64,000 nt of DNA, taken from assembly GCA_002690805.1 (NCBI GenBank), contig NZFW01000024.1, forward strand, positions 37,053 through 101,052, given 5' to 3'. Both the position numbers and the translations under genes were made by a program. Origin of the DNA: Flavobacteriaceae bacterium. Lineage in GTDB: Bacteria > Bacteroidota > Bacteroidia > Flavobacteriales > Flavobacteriaceae. Shown here one piece after another: positions 8,250 through 17,993 of this stretch; within the stretch, counting starts at the first letter, position 1, and each line of letters opens with the position of its first letter. A model generated the notes under the pieces. The model ran no database searches and was not told the DNA's origin. It was given only the letters and a program-made list of their open reading frames with translations.

Positions 8250-9113
8250 CTATCCAAGATATGTTTTAAGTATTTTACTTCTGGATGTATGTTTTAGTCT
8301 TCTTATGGCTTTCTCTTTTATTTGACGAACTCTTTCTCGTGTCAAATCAAAAGTTTCTCCTATTTCTTCAAGTGTCATAGCATGTTGATTTCCTAAGCCG
8401 AAATATAGTCGTACAACGTCTGCCTCTCGAGGGGTCAGTGTTTCTAGGGCTCTTTCAATTTCTGTCCTAAGAGATTCATGTAAAAGTGTCCTATCAGGGT
8501 TAGGGGATTCACCTATATTTAAAACATCATATAAATTAGAATCTTCACCCTCAACCAAAGGAGCGTCCATTGAAACGTGACGTCCTGAATTTTTTAGTGA
8601 TTCTTTTACATCATTAATGGTCATATCTAACTCTTTAGCAATTTCTTCAGGAGATGGTTGGCGTTCATGAGCTTGTTCTAAAAAAGCATATGTTTTATTA
8701 ATTTTGTTTATAGAACCAATTTTATTTAATGGTAATCGAACGATTCTTGATTGTTCAGCCAAGGCTTGGAGGATAGATTGACGAATCCACCAGACAGCAT
8801 AAGAGATAAATTTAAAACCTCTAGTTTCATCAAATCTTTGAGCTGCTTTAATTAAACCCAAGTTACCTTCATTAATTAAATCTGGAAGCGTTAATCCTTG
8901 ATTTTGATATTGCTTTGCAACTGATACCACAAAGCGTAAATTTGCCTTTGTTAATTTTTCAAGAGCAACTTGATCTCCTGATTTAATTCTTTGAGCCAAT
9001 TCAACCTCTTCTTCAGCCGTAATTAAATCAACTTTACCAATTTCTTGTAAATACTTGTCTAAAGATGCTGTTTCTCTATTGGTTACTTGTTTGGTAATTT
9101 TTAATTGTCTCAT
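8250..9113 (-). CDS. rpoD: RNA polymerase primary sigma factor (RpoD/SigA)
   Basis: A 287-residue group 1 sigma factor of the short Bacteroidota type, lacking the long region 1.1. Region 1.2 is seen at [10 protein letters not shown]. The core-binding and -10 recognition regions follow ([18 protein letters not shown], then [15 protein letters not shown]). Region 4 has the helix-turn-helix [20 protein letters not shown] near the C terminus. It would recognise the unusual TAnnTTTG promoters noted elsewhere in this window. Downstream rpe follows after a seven-base gap. Confidence 0.95.
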   Translation of the reverse strand: MRQLKITKQVTNRETASLDKYLQEIGKVDLITAEEEVELAQRIKSGDQVALEKLTKANLRFVVSVAKQYQNQGLTLPDLINEGNLGLIKAAQRFDETRGFKFISYAVWWIRQSILQALAEQSRIVRLPLNKIGSINKINKTYAFLEQAHERQPSPEEIAKELDMTINDVKESLKNSGRHVSMDAPLVEGEDSNLYDVLNIGESPNPDRTLLHESLRTEIERALETLTPREADVVRLYFGLGNQHAMTLEEIGETFDLTRERVRQIKEKAIRRLKHTSRSKILKTYLG

Positions 9114-9173
9114 ATTTCATTTGATGTTACAACTTTTATACGTAGTTAAAACAAAAAGGTTTCATTTCTTTAC

Positions 9174-9205
9174 AAAAAAAAACCTCCGTTGATTGGAGGT
9201 TTTTA
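9174..9205 (-). terminator. Intrinsic terminator after pnp (may act in both directions)
   Basis: AACCTCC (9181-9187) and GGAGGTT (9195-9201) form a 7-bp stem with a 7-base loop. The stem is flanked by an A tract on the left and a T tract on the right, giving U runs on either strand. It lies 27 bases past the pnp stop at 9228. The only gene to its left is the sigma-factor gene, transcribed away from it. Confidence 0.85.
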
Positions 9206-9227
9206 TAATTGAGATTAATTATTTGGG

Positions 9228-11357
9228 TTAATCTTTTCTTTGGGGACGCTCCAAAAGAGCTTTTCTAGAAACTTTTTCTTTTCTTGTTCTTGGATCAACT
9301 CCAAAATATTTTACATCTAATTGATCACCTAATTTAAGAACATCATTAACATTTTCTGTTCTTTCCCATGCTATTTCACTAATATGGAGTAGAACTTCAT
9401 TTCCTGGAGCTTCATCATATTCAACTACTGCCCCAAAATCTAAAATCTTAATTACCTTGACACTATATGTTTTACCTTTTTCAGGCTTAAACAATAAAGA
9501 TTCAATTTTTGCTATAACAGAATCAATGCCTTCCTTATCTGTTCCAAGAATTTCGACAATACCTTCTTCAGTTTCAGGATCTTCATTTATTACAATAGTA
9601 CACCCTGTAACTTTTTGAAGTTCCTGAATTACTTTTCCTCCAGGACCTATAAATGGACCAATAAACTCGTTAGGTATTCTTCTCGTTACCATTTTTGGAG
9701 AATGCGATTTAACTTCTTTATTAGGACTTTGAATTGTTTCACTTATTTTATCTAAGATATGTAGCCTTCCTTCTTTAGCCTGCTTAAGTGCTTTAACTAA
9801 AATTTCATATGAAAGACCTTTAATTTTAATATCCATTTGACATGCAGTTATTCCTTCAGATGTACCAGTAACTTTAAAATCCATATCACCGAGATGATCT
9901 TCGTCCCCTAAAATATCACTTAAAACAGAGTATCTATCTCCATCAGATATTAAACCCATTGCTATTCCTGAAACTGGTCTTTTAATCTGAATACCAGCAT
10001 CCATTAAAGCCATAGTTCCAGAACATACTGTTGCCATTGAAGAAGATCCATTTGATTCCAAAACTTCACTTACAACTCTGACTGTGTATGGACAATTATC
10101 AGGAATCATTCCTTTCAAACCTCTTTGAGCGAGGTTTCCATGTCCTACCTCCCGTCTTGATGTACCTCTTAATGGTCTAGCTTCACCTGTGCAAAAAGGT
10201 GGAAAATTATAATGTAAATAAAATGTTTCTTCTCCCTCATAGGAAGGCATATCAATTTTGTTTGCTTCTCTAGACGTCCCGAGTGTAACTGTTGCTAAAG
10301 CTTGAGTTTCACCTCTGGAAAAAATTGAAGAACCATGCGTAGATGGAAGATAGTCTACTTCACACCAGATTGGTCTTATTTCGTCTGTTTTTCTTCCATC
10401 TAATCTAATTCCTTCACTCAGAGTAAGTTCTCTTATCGCTTCCTTTTGAGTTTTATTAAAATACTTATCAATTAAATTAGAATATTTATCAATCTCTTCT
10501 TCTTCAAAAGAGTTCATCAATTCTTCTTTTAAACTATTGAATGAACTACTTCTTTCACTTTTAGAAAATCCATTTTTGGCAATCTCATAACACTTGTCAT
10601 AAGCAAAATCATTAATTTTTTTCTCTAATTCTTGATTTTCTTCGGACTTCTCGTATTCTCGTATTTTTTTTCTTCCGACTAAATCAGCTAATCTATTCTG
10701 AGCTTTAATTTGATCTTTAATAGATTCATGAGCAAATTTTATAGCATCAGCCATTTCTTCTTCACTACATTCATCCATTTCACCCTCAACCATCATAACT
10801 GAGTCTTCGGAGGCTCCAACCATAATATCAATATCTGAACTTTCTAATTGAGCTCTGGAAGGATTTATAATAAATTTTCCATCTAACCTCGAGACTCTAG
10901 CTTCTGATATTGGGCATTCAAATGGAAAATCACTTAATTGAATTGCTGCAGATGCAGCAAGTCCGGCTAAAGAGTCAGGCATAACGTCATCATCATGTGA
11001 CATCAGCTGAATCATGACCTGGACTTCAGAATGATAATCTTTTGGGAACAATGGTCTTAAAACTCTATCTACTATTCTCATTGTTAGAATCTCTCCATCG
11101 CTTGGCCTTGCTTCTCTTTTGAAAAATCCACCAGGATACCTACCTGCTGCTGCAAATTTTTCTCTATAATCCACTGTAAGAGGTAAAAAATCAACATTAC
11201 TTGATTCATAATTTGAAACAACTGTACACAATAACATTGCTTTGCCCATTTGAACAACTACTGATCCATGAGCTTGTTTTGCGAGCTTTCCAGTCTCTAG
11301 TGATATGATTCTTCCATCAGGAAGTTTTATTTCTTCTTTAAATACTTTTGGTTTCAT
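9228..11357 (-). CDS. pnp: Polyribonucleotide nucleotidyltransferase (PNPase)
   Basis: Phosphorolytic 3'-5' exoribonuclease of the RNA degradation machinery. The 709 residues follow the standard order. The first RNase PH domain contains the [19 protein letters not shown] region; a helical linker comes next. The catalytic second RNase PH domain includes [15 protein letters not shown] and [18 protein letters not shown] domain follows ([15 protein letters not shown], near 570-585), then an S1 domain ([15 protein letters not shown], near 632). All expected domains are present and the length is normal. It is downstream of rpsO, a widely conserved pairing, with 77 bases between them containing a weak hairpin. 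Confidence 0.97.
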   Translation of the reverse strand: MKPKVFKEEIKLPDGRIISLETGKLAKQAHGSVVVQMGKAMLLCTVVSNYESSNVDFLPLTVDYREKFAAAGRYPGGFFKREARPSDGEILTMRIVDRVLRPLFPKDYHSEVQVMIQLMSHDDDVMPDSLAGLAASAAIQLSDFPFECPISEARVSRLDGKFIINPSRAQLESSDIDIMVGASEDSVMMVEGEMDECSEEEMADAIKFAHESIKDQIKAQNRLADLVGRKKIREYEKSEENQELEKKINDFAYDKCYEIAKNGFSKSERSSSFNSLKEELMNSFEEEEIDKYSNLIDKYFNKTQKEAIRELTLSEGIRLDGRKTDEIRPIWCEVDYLPSTHGSSIFSRGETQALATVTLGTSREANKIDMPSYEGEETFYLHYNFPPFCTGEARPLRGTSRREVGHGNLAQRGLKGMIPDNCPYTVRVVSEVLESNGSSSMATVCSGTMALMDAGIQIKRPVSGIAMGLISDGDRYSVLSDILGDEDHLGDMDFKVTGTSEGITACQMDIKIKGLSYEILVKALKQAKEGRLHILDKISETIQSPNKEVKSHSPKMVTRRIPNEFIGPFIGPGGKVIQELQKVTGCTIVINEDPETEEGIVEILGTDKEGIDSVIAKIESLLFKPEKGKTYSVKVIKILDFGAVVEYDEAPGNEVLLHISEIAWERTENVNDVLKLGDQLDVKYFGVDPRTRKEKVSRKALLERPQRKD

Positions 11358-11401
11358 TTTTCATTATTTATGTTAAACTGTTGTGTGTTTGGCAACTAAT
11401 G

Positions 11402-11420
11402 AAAAACTCAGGTTTCTAAG
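11402..11420 (-). terminator. Weak hairpin with U tract between rpsO and pnp
   Basis: On the minus strand CTTAG, loop AAAC and CTGAG form a 5-bp stem (one G-U) followed by TTTTT. It lies 15 bases after the rpsO stop. The stem is short, so it may only attenuate read-through into pnp, or serve as an RNA processing signal. Confidence 0.35.
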
Positions 11421-11434
11421 CATTCAGATTTTAG

Positions 11435-11704
11435 TTATTTTCGAATACCTAATTCTTTTATAATAGAACGATACCTTTCAATATCATTTGATTTTAGATA
11501 ATTTAGAAGACTTTTTCTTTTACCTACTAATCCAACAAGGGACCTTTCGGTATTAAAATCTTTTCTATTATTTTTTAAATGTTCGGATAAATGATTAATT
11601 CGGTATGAAAAAAGGGCTATTTGACCTTCTGTAGAACCTGTATCTGATTTTGATTTCCCATACTTTTTGAAAATCTTTTCTTTTATTTCTTTAGATAAAT
11701 ACAT
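11435..11704 (-). CDS. rpsO: 30S ribosomal protein S15
   Basis: An 89-residue primary 16S rRNA-binding protein of the small subunit. The family signature is clear: TGSTEGQIALFSYRINHLSEHL in the middle and the RSLVGLVGKRKSLLNYL helix later. Length is exactly typical. It is upstream of pnp on the minus strand. A perfect TATATTTG -7 element lies about 44 bases upstream of the ATG, so this gene probably heads the rpsO-pnp unit. Confidence 0.97.
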   Translation of the reverse strand: MYLSKEIKEKIFKKYGKSKSDTGSTEGQIALFSYRINHLSEHLKNNRKDFNTERSLVGLVGKRKSLLNYLKSNDIERYRSIIKELGIRK

Positions 11705-11747
11705 GCCAATATTTTAAAAATGATTCTTATGTAATAATAATTTCGGA

Positions 11748-11755
11748 CAAATATA
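11748..11755 (-). promoter_or_regulatory. Putative -7 element for rpsO
   Basis: Minus-strand TATATTTG matches the Bacteroidota -7 consensus TAnnTTTG exactly and lies 44 bases upstream of the rpsO start. No TTTG is found at the expected -33 distance, so this is a half-supported promoter. Confidence 0.5.
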
Positions 11756-11793
11756 AGCGTTTTTAACAAGTAGAGCCTTAGATTTTAAATTTC

Positions 11794-12648
11794 TTATCTA
11801 ATTTTTTGATTTAGAATTAAATCAATGTACTTATTAATTTGGTTTTTAAGATCACTTCTATGAACTATGAAATCTAAAAATCCTTTTTCTTTCAAAAACT
11901 CACTTGTTTGGAAGCCATCTGGAAGATCTTTTCCAGTTGTGTCTTTTACAACTCGAGGTCCAGCAAATGCTATTAGTGCTCTAGGTTCGGCAATATTAAT
12001 ATCACCTAACATTGCGAAAGATGCAGTGGTGCCTCCAGTTGTTGGATCAGTACATAAAGAAATATATGGTAGTTTAGCCTCTGCTAATTGTGCAAGTTTT
12101 GCAGATGTTTTTGCCATTTGCATGAGAGATGTTGCAGACTCCATCATTCTGGCTCCTCCAGATTTTGATATTATTAGTAGTGGATGAGAATTCTCAATGC
12201 AGTAACTGACTGCTCTTGAAATTTTTTCACCCACAACAGACCCCATTGAACCTCCAATAAATGAAAAATCCATACAACAAACCACAATCTCATTACCCTT
12301 TGATTTTCCTACTGCTGTTCTGATTGCATCATTAAGATTAGTTTTCTTCTGAGCAATTTTAATTCTTTCTTTATATGTTTTGTTATCTATAAAATTTAAA
12401 AAGTCCTTTGATTTAATATTTTTATCTAGTTCGATAAAGGTTTTATCATCAAAAATTATTTCGAAATATTCTTTACTTCCTATATGGACATGATAATCAT
12501 CTTCAGGGCTAACAAAAAAATTATCTGCTAATTCTTGAGTCTCTATAATTTTTCCCGAGGGAGTTTTATACCATAACCCCTTTGGAATATCTTTTTTTTC
12601 TTCGGTTTTAGTAAGAATTCCTTTTTCACTTCTTTTAAACCAACTCAT
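11794..12648 (-). CDS. accD: Acetyl-CoA carboxylase carboxyltransferase subunit beta, zinc-ribbon-less
   Basis: With AccA it transfers the carboxyl group from biotin to acetyl-CoA to form malonyl-CoA for fatty acid synthesis. The carboxyltransferase crotonase fold is clear: [47 protein letters not shown] and [12 protein letters not shown]. The N terminus ([11 protein letters not shown] ... PKGLWYK ... SPEDDYHV) aligns with AccD. However, it lacks the four CxxC cysteines of the zinc ribbon found in most bacteria. This appears normal for flavobacterial AccD rather than a lesion. accA is not in the window. It sits 12 bases after the aldolase gene, in the same direction. Confidence 0.95.
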   Translation of the reverse strand: MSWFKRSEKGILTKTEEKKDIPKGLWYKTPSGKIIETQELADNFFVSPEDDYHVHIGSKEYFEIIFDDKTFIELDKNIKSKDFLNFIDNKTYKERIKIAQKKTNLNDAIRTAVGKSKGNEIVVCCMDFSFIGGSMGSVVGEKISRAVSYCIENSHPLLIISKSGGARMMESATSLMQMAKTSAKLAQLAEAKLPYISLCTDPTTGGTTASFAMLGDINIAEPRALIAFAGPRVVKDTTGKDLPDGFQTSEFLKEKGFLDFIVHRSDLKNQINKYIDLILNQKIR

Positions 12649-12660
12649 AATTTTATATAT

Positions 12661-13731
12661 TTAATCTAATGTATTAAGATTATTCAAATCTTCAAAGGCT
12701 TTAGTTAAACGTTTATTGAATGTCTCTTCTCCTAATCTTAACCATTTTCTTGGATCATAATATTTTTTATTTGGTTCGTTGTCATCATCGGGGTTTCCAA
12801 TTTGAGAACTAATATATTTGTAATTATCATTCATATAGTCTCTGATTCCCTCCGTAAAAGCGTACTGTAAATCAGTATCAATATTCATCTTAATAACACC
12901 GTATTCAATAGCTTCGTTAATATCTTTTTTTGAAGATCCGGATCCACCATGAAAAACAAAATCAACAGTGTTAGGTGAAAGTTTATATTTTGATGAAATA
13001 TATTCCTGTGAATTTTTAAGTATTTTAGGTGTAAGTTTAACATTTCCTGGCTTATACACACCATGGACATTCCCAAAAGCAGCTGCAATTGTAAATTGTG
13101 GACTTATTTTATTTAACTCTTTAAAGGCATATGCTACTTCTTCAGGCTGGGTGTAAAGCTTTGAAATATCCACATCGCTATTATCAACACCGTCTTCTTC
13201 ACCTCCAGTTATTCCAAGCTCTATTTCTAGGGTCATACCCAGGGGTTTCATCCTTTTAAGGTATGATTTACATATTTCTATATTTTCTGCTAAAGGTTCT
13301 TCAGATAAGTCAATCATGTGGGAGCTAAATAATGAATGGCCATTTTTTTTGTAAAAATCCTCACTTGCTTCTAACAGACCATCAATCCAGGGAAGAAGAT
13401 TTTTAGAGCAATGGTCAGTATGGAGAATGACATATGTTTTGTAATACTTTGCCAATTCATGAACATGTTTTGCACCAGCTGTTGCTCCTGCAATTGCAGC
13501 TTTTTGATCGATATTTGAAAGACCTTTTCCAGCATTAAAGCTTGAACCTCCGTTTGAAAATTGAATGATCACAGGACTATTTAGCTTGGAAGCTGTTTCT
13601 AAGACTGAATTTATTGAATTTGAACCAATAACATTAACTGCAGGAATAGCAAATTTCCTTGACTTAGCTAACTTAAAAACTTCTTGAACATTGGTGCCTG
13701 TTACAACTCCTGGGGGAAAAGATAAACTCAT
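12661..13731 (-). CDS. fbaA: Class II fructose-bisphosphate aldolase
   Basis: Zinc-dependent aldolase of glycolysis and gluconeogenesis (fructose 1,6-bisphosphate to dihydroxyacetone phosphate and glyceraldehyde 3-phosphate). The 356 residues match the class IIA type. Visible are FAIPAVNVIGSNSINSVLE, the zinc-binding HTDHCSK near 109, ELGITGGEEDGVDN near 176-190, the HGVYKPGNV block and FHGGSGSS near 270, and NIDTDLQYA. It precedes accD by 12 bases, suggesting one transcript for central carbon and fatty-acid genes. The ATG at 13731 gives the family-typical N terminus. Confidence 0.95.
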   Translation of the reverse strand: MSLSFPPGVVTGTNVQEVFKLAKSRKFAIPAVNVIGSNSINSVLETASKLNSPVIIQFSNGGSSFNAGKGLSNIDQKAAIAGATAGAKHVHELAKYYKTYVILHTDHCSKNLLPWIDGLLEASEDFYKKNGHSLFSSHMIDLSEEPLAENIEICKSYLKRMKPLGMTLEIELGITGGEEDGVDNSDVDISKLYTQPEEVAYAFKELNKISPQFTIAAAFGNVHGVYKPGNVKLTPKILKNSQEYISSKYKLSPNTVDFVFHGGSGSSKKDINEAIEYGVIKMNIDTDLQYAFTEGIRDYMNDNYKYISSQIGNPDDDNEPNKKYYDPRKWLRLGEETFNKRLTKAFEDLNNLNTLD

Positions 13732-13761
13732 TATTTTTTTGCGTAAAATTAAAAATTTAAA

Positions 13762-16305
13762 TTAGAATGGATAGTTAATTCCTATATTAAATACAGCTTG
13801 CTTAAGAGAAAATTCACTGAGCCATCTTTTTTGTTTTTCAAGAGAAGGATTATAAGTTTTAAACGCAGTATCAAATCTAAAAATAAAAAAATTAAGATCG
13901 TACCTAATACCAAAGCCAGACCCGATGGCGATTTCGCTTAAATCGGAAATACTATCAAAGGATGCTTCAGGATCATTAACATTGTCTGAAATATTCCAAA
14001 TATTTCCAGCGTCAATAAAAAAAGCTCCCTTTATAGGACCAATTAGTGGAAATCTATATTCTAAATTTGAGGATATTTTCAGGTTTGCTTCATTAAACTC
14101 ATTTGAATTTTTTGTTATGCCAGGGCCAAGCTTATATGCTTTCCAGGCTCTATTGTCATTTGCTCCACCTGCAAAATATGATCTAGAAAATGGAATATTG
14201 TTTGAGTTTCCAGTTGGTAAAGCTAATCCGCCAAAAAATCTAAATGCAATAAGTCGATCTCTACCGGTTTGAAAGTGTTTTATGTAATCAATCTCAGTTT
14301 TAAAGTATTGCGACGGAGACACACCATTTATTACATATTGGCCAAATTCATTTTGTTTTGAGGTTAATTTAAGTATTGAATTAAGAAAACTTCCTACCCA
14401 TTCCACTTTCCATTTTAATTGGAAAAAGTCTTCATCAGTCAAATCTTCTTGACTATTTTTATTAAAGCTTAATGAAGATCCTAAAATTAAATTGTTAACA
14501 GTTAATCTATTTTGTCGTTCTCTAATACTATTTATTTGTTCTATTTCATTGCTGTCATCTATTGTTAAGCTTCCATTTTGTACCTTTTCAATAAAAACAT
14601 TAGCTCCCTCTGGTATTGTAAGATTCCCATCAATTCCAAAAAACTGATTTTCCAACAAGCTATTCTTCGCAAAAATATTAAGCCTATCGTAAGAATTTCT
14701 GTAAACATTAAAATAATTTTCAATATTTTTATTATTTACAAATTCTAAATCAATGAGTTTAAAAATAATTTTTTTGGATTTTTTTGGATTCCACTGATAT
14801 TCATAACTGGTTCCAAAATATTGTTTATCCAGTCCAATGTTTTCTTGAAGTGTTGTTCCTATTGTTAACTGAGTAATAGGATTCATTTCCCTGGGGATTA
14901 ATTTTAGTTTTTGAATTGGAATGGGAAAAATAATTTTAGGAAACTTAATCTTTATATCAGCTCCAAGTTCAAACAAGTTAAAAAACCTATCATTCCTCAC
15001 AGCTGAATTTCTTGATGCTCCAAGAGTGCTTTTAATCCTTAAGTCTAAAATTTCTGTCCCTTTGAAAACATTTCTTATTCCGTTATTTATTCCAAACCCC
15101 ATACCAATGTTTTGAATATTAGAATGAGAAATATCCAAATCTATACCTAGTGAAAACCTTTCTTTTGGTGTTAAAAAGACTGAGGAGGTCAATGTGCTGT
15201 CTGAGGTTTTTTGATATGAAATACTAGGATACTTAAAGTTTCTTAAAGAGTTAAAATATTTATATGTCAAGGCACGATCTTTATCACTGTACCAATCATC
15301 TTTCTTTACAAAAATAGGATCAGTTATAGATTTTGGTCTATATTTTAATTTACCATTTGAAATAATCTCAAAATCTTTATAAGAGGTTTTAAATTTTTTT
15401 TGGTCACTAGTGTTCTCATTTATAGATTCAATAAAAACTTTTATTTTATCAATTTTAAATCTTTTATATGAAATTTCTTTGAGACTATCTTTAATTCTTT
15501 TTTGGATAGGATTAATTTCCAGAATCACATCAATATTTTTATCCATTCCACTACTGTCAATTTTTGCTATAAATTGAACACTATTTTGTTGAAAATTATA
15601 AACTCCATTATTTCTGAACATTTCAATTATTCTTTTTCTTTCGTTTTCAATATTTTCAATTTTAAATGGTTCTCCTGGCTTGAGGTAACTTTTAGATTTA
15701 TTTGAAACAAATAAATCCTTTAGATCTTTGGATTTAATTTTTTGTTCAAAAAGACTAATTATATAAGGTTGATTTAAATTTATATTATAATTAACCTCTT
15801 TCTTTTTTTGTCCAACACTAATTATTTCATAATTAGATTGAACATCAAAAAAGCCATCATTTTTAAAGTATTGTTCAATTCTTCTTATATTATTATTAAT
15901 TAATAAACTATCAATTAAAATTGGGGGTTCTCCATTTTTTTTGAGCCATGAGTTAAATTGGATATAATATTTTTCAAGTTGATAAACTTGTTTTGAGGAC
16001 ATCAAATTAATAGTCCTACTTTTTCTTTTAGCTTTTTTATTTAACCATTTTCTAAACTCTTTTTTGGGAAATTCTTTTGCCCAATGGTTTAATTGCATTT
16101 TAATTGGAAACCCAAAAAAAGAACTGTTTGATTTATTTAAAATTAATTGTTTTATTGGATGATTTTGATTTTCCTCACCATCAATATATAATTTATTTTC
16201 TGTTAACAGAAACTTCCCATCACTCACAAACTTTTCACTAGCACATCCACAACACAATAGTAATATGAGAAGTATATTATGTATTTTTGTAGAACTAAAA
16301 TTCAA
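13762..16305 (-). CDS. Omp85-family outer-membrane lipoprotein, TamA-like (TamL)
   Basis: An 847-residue protein with a lipoprotein signal (hydrophobic stretch about 9-19, then CCGC with the lipidated Cys at 21). POTRA-like repeats span roughly residues 100-380 (YFKNDGFFDVQSNYEI and MFRNNGVYNFQQNSV are typical). A beta-barrel fills the remainder and ends in an aromatic residue (NIGINYPF). The FRFFGGLALPTGNS and SRSYFAGGANDNRAW segments match the surface-loop/barrel signature of the Omp85 superfamily. Lipidated TamA homologues of Bacteroidota (TamL) help place outer-membrane proteins; TamB is not next to it here. It is divergent from a methyltransferase gene across only 37 bases. Confidence 0.85.
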   Translation of the reverse strand: MNFSSTKIHNILLILLLCCGCASEKFVSDGKFLLTENKLYIDGEENQNHPIKQLILNKSNSSFFGFPIKMQLNHWAKEFPKKEFRKWLNKKAKRKSRTINLMSSKQVYQLEKYYIQFNSWLKKNGEPPILIDSLLINNNIRRIEQYFKNDGFFDVQSNYEIISVGQKKKEVNYNINLNQPYIISLFEQKIKSKDLKDLFVSNKSKSYLKPGEPFKIENIENERKRIIEMFRNNGVYNFQQNSVQFIAKIDSSGMDKNIDVILEINPIQKRIKDSLKEISYKRFKIDKIKVFIESINENTSDQKKFKTSYKDFEIISNGKLKYRPKSITDPIFVKKDDWYSDKDRALTYKYFNSLRNFKYPSISYQKTSDSTLTSSVFLTPKERFSLGIDLDISHSNIQNIGMGFGINNGIRNVFKGTEILDLRIKSTLGASRNSAVRNDRFFNLFELGADIKIKFPKIIFPIPIQKLKLIPREMNPITQLTIGTTLQENIGLDKQYFGTSYEYQWNPKKSKKIIFKLIDLEFVNNKNIENYFNVYRNSYDRLNIFAKNSLLENQFFGIDGNLTIPEGANVFIEKVQNGSLTIDDSNEIEQINSIRERQNRLTVNNLILGSSLSFNKNSQEDLTDEDFFQLKWKVEWVGSFLNSILKLTSKQNEFGQYVINGVSPSQYFKTEIDYIKHFQTGRDRLIAFRFFGGLALPTGNSNNIPFSRSYFAGGANDNRAWKAYKLGPGITKNSNEFNEANLKISSNLEYRFPLIGPIKGAFFIDAGNIWNISDNVNDPEASFDSISDLSEIAIGSGFGIRYDLNFFIFRFDTAFKTYNPSLEKQKRWLSEFSLKQAVFNIGINYPF

Positions 16306-16324
16306 GCTTAATTAATTTATTAAT

Positions 16325-16354
16325 CAAAAGTACATTATTTGAATGGTTACCAAA
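16325..16354 (-). promoter_or_regulatory. Promoter for the TamA-like gene
   Basis: On the minus strand TTTG (16354-16351) is separated by 18 bases from TACTTTTG (16332-16325), a full match to the Bacteroidota consensus TTTG-(17-23)-TAnnTTTG. The expected start of transcription is a dozen or so bases before the gene start at 16305. The -33 element lies inside the first codons of the divergent methyltransferase gene. Confidence 0.7.
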
Positions 16355-17068
16355 AGTCTGCTTAATCAAATAAAAAATTTAAAAAATAAGAAATATCGAA
16401 ATGAGACTAGACTTTTTGTCGCTGAAGGAAAAAAGTTAGTATATGATTTATATAAATCCAAAATTAAATGTATCACTATTTTGACAACTCATAATACTAA
16501 GCTTTTTCCATTTCAAAAAGTTGAAAAAAGTCAGATGAAAAAAATATCATACTTAAAGACTCCAAGCTCATATTTGGGAGTCTTTAAAATTCCAGAGTTC
16601 ACTTTTGATATTCGTAATATAAACAATTCAATAATAGCTCTAGATGGTATTACTGATCCCGGAAATCTTGGTACAATAATAAGAACTTGCGATTGGTTTG
16701 GAATTACAGATATAATTTGTAGTAAAAATAGTGTAGACTGTTTCAATTCAAAAGTTGTTCAGTCCTCAATGGGATCAATTGCAAATGTAAAATGTCATTA
16801 TATAGACCTAGCAAAATTTTTAAAAACAACTAAATTTAGCAAATGTGCTGTTAGTTTAGAGGGGAAATCTTTATACAAGTCAAGTTTGACTGATAATTCT
16901 ATTTTTATTTTTGGAAGTGAGTCAAAAGGAATCTCGTTAGAGGTTAGAGAAGAAATTATGAAATCAATAACAATTCCCAAAAGCAAAACTAATCAATCAA
17001 TTGATAGTTTAAATTTAGCTTCATCTGTTGCTGTAGTTCTGAGTGAAAAGCTTAGACAGTCTAGATAG
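16343..17068 (+). CDS. SpoU/TrmH-family RNA 2'-O-methyltransferase
   Basis: A 241-residue knotted (SPOUT) methyltransferase that uses S-adenosylmethionine on rRNA or tRNA ribose. An N-terminal substrate-binding part (FVAEGKKLVYDL) precedes motif 1 LDGITDPGNLGTIIRTCDWF (about 97-116), motif 2 GSESKGIS and motif 3 SIDSLNLASSVAVVLSE at the end. The target nucleotide cannot be told from sequence. It is a different subfamily member from the RlmB-like protein at 22133-22867. It diverges from the TamA-like gene and ends exactly one base before the convergent porT stop. Confidence 0.92.
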   Translation: MVTKSLLNQIKNLKNKKYRNETRLFVAEGKKLVYDLYKSKIKCITILTTHNTKLFPFQKVEKSQMKKISYLKTPSSYLGVFKIPEFTFDIRNINNSIIALDGITDPGNLGTIIRTCDWFGITDIICSKNSVDCFNSKVVQSSMGSIANVKCHYIDLAKFLKTTKFSKCAVSLEGKSLYKSSLTDNSIFIFGSESKGISLEVREEIMKSITIPKSKTNQSIDSLNLASSVAVVLSEKLRQSR

Positions 17069-17803
17069 CTATTCAAATGTAAAATTTAACACAAAACCTC
17101 GTGTAAACATTTTTTTAATATTACTTGTCCAAGGACTATTTTCATTAAAGTCAGGAATTAGTTCGTTTTGTGTAGAAAAAATACCTCTAATTGATGGAGA
17201 AAATTTAAAATAATACAAGTAAAAATCAAATCCTAAACCCAATTCATAATTAATATTTTTTGAGACTGTTCTAAAAACATTGCTAAGGTTATCATCTGTA
17301 CTATTTGAATTACTTGATAAATTATAGTCCATAGAAAAACCAAAAGTTAAATAAGGTTTAAAATTATTTATCCTTTTTGCACTCATTTTAATTAATAAAG
17401 GTATGTGTATATATGTAGATTTAATTTCTCTTTTTAAATTATTACTCTCAAAAATAGGTAAGTCAGGATACATTAAATTTCTTTGTGTGTAAATAAGTCC
17501 TGGTTCAATTCTTAAATTGAAAAACTTATTTATTCTTAGGTCACCAATTAGTCCAACATTGAAACCAGTATTGGATTCTACCGCCAAATCAGTATATTTA
17601 TCAACTACATAGTAGTCCCTATTATATTCAAATTTGTAATCATAAGAATTAACTCCAACGAAATACCCATAATGAAGAGTCTTTTCATCAAAATTTGGAA
17701 GATTAATTATTCTTTCCCTAACTGTGGGATATTGAGCTTTAACTAAATTAATTAAGGTAAAAAAATACAATAAAGTAAAATAAGATAAATTGATTTTGTT
17801 CAC
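17069..17803 (-). CDS. porT: PorT-like outer-membrane protein of the type IX secretion system
   Basis: A 244-residue protein with an N-terminal signal peptide (hydrophobic 7-20, likely cleavage after KAQ) and the alternating pattern of a small beta-barrel: HYGYFVGVNSYDYKFEY, FNVGLIGDLRINKFFNLRIEPGL, YIHIPLLIKMSA, ending FVLNFTFE. PorT is needed for assembly of the type IX secretion/gliding machinery in Bacteroidota. Its position beside a TrmH-type methyltransferase and an Omp85 protein is familiar from flavobacterial genomes. The start codon is GTG at 17803. A generic porin-family barrel cannot be fully excluded without a profile search. Confidence 0.75.
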   Translation of the reverse strand: MNKINLSYFTLLYFFTLINLVKAQYPTVRERIINLPNFDEKTLHYGYFVGVNSYDYKFEYNRDYYVVDKYTDLAVESNTGFNVGLIGDLRINKFFNLRIEPGLIYTQRNLMYPDLPIFESNNLKREIKSTYIHIPLLIKMSAKRINNFKPYLTFGFSMDYNLSSNSNSTDDNLSNVFRTVSKNINYELGLGFDFYLYYFKFSPSIRGIFSTQNELIPDFNENSPWTSNIKKMFTRGFVLNFTFE

Positions 17804-17993
17804 TTTTATTATTTACAAGTCTTAGAGTATTTAACCTTTTTTTTGTCAAAATATTGTTGAACAGTAATATTATCTATATCAAAACCATAACTTTTCGTTT
17901 AGAAAATATCTAATATTTAATTTCATATCGCTTTTAAATTCAATAATGATTTTTTGAATTTGTATATTTACAAAAATTTTTTGCAACTAAAGC

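Noticed and set aside
11794..12648. Loss of the AccD zinc ribbon as a frameshift or truncation
   Set aside because: The N terminus aligns fully with other flavobacterial AccD as recalled, with no gap or stop, so the cysteines are simply absent.
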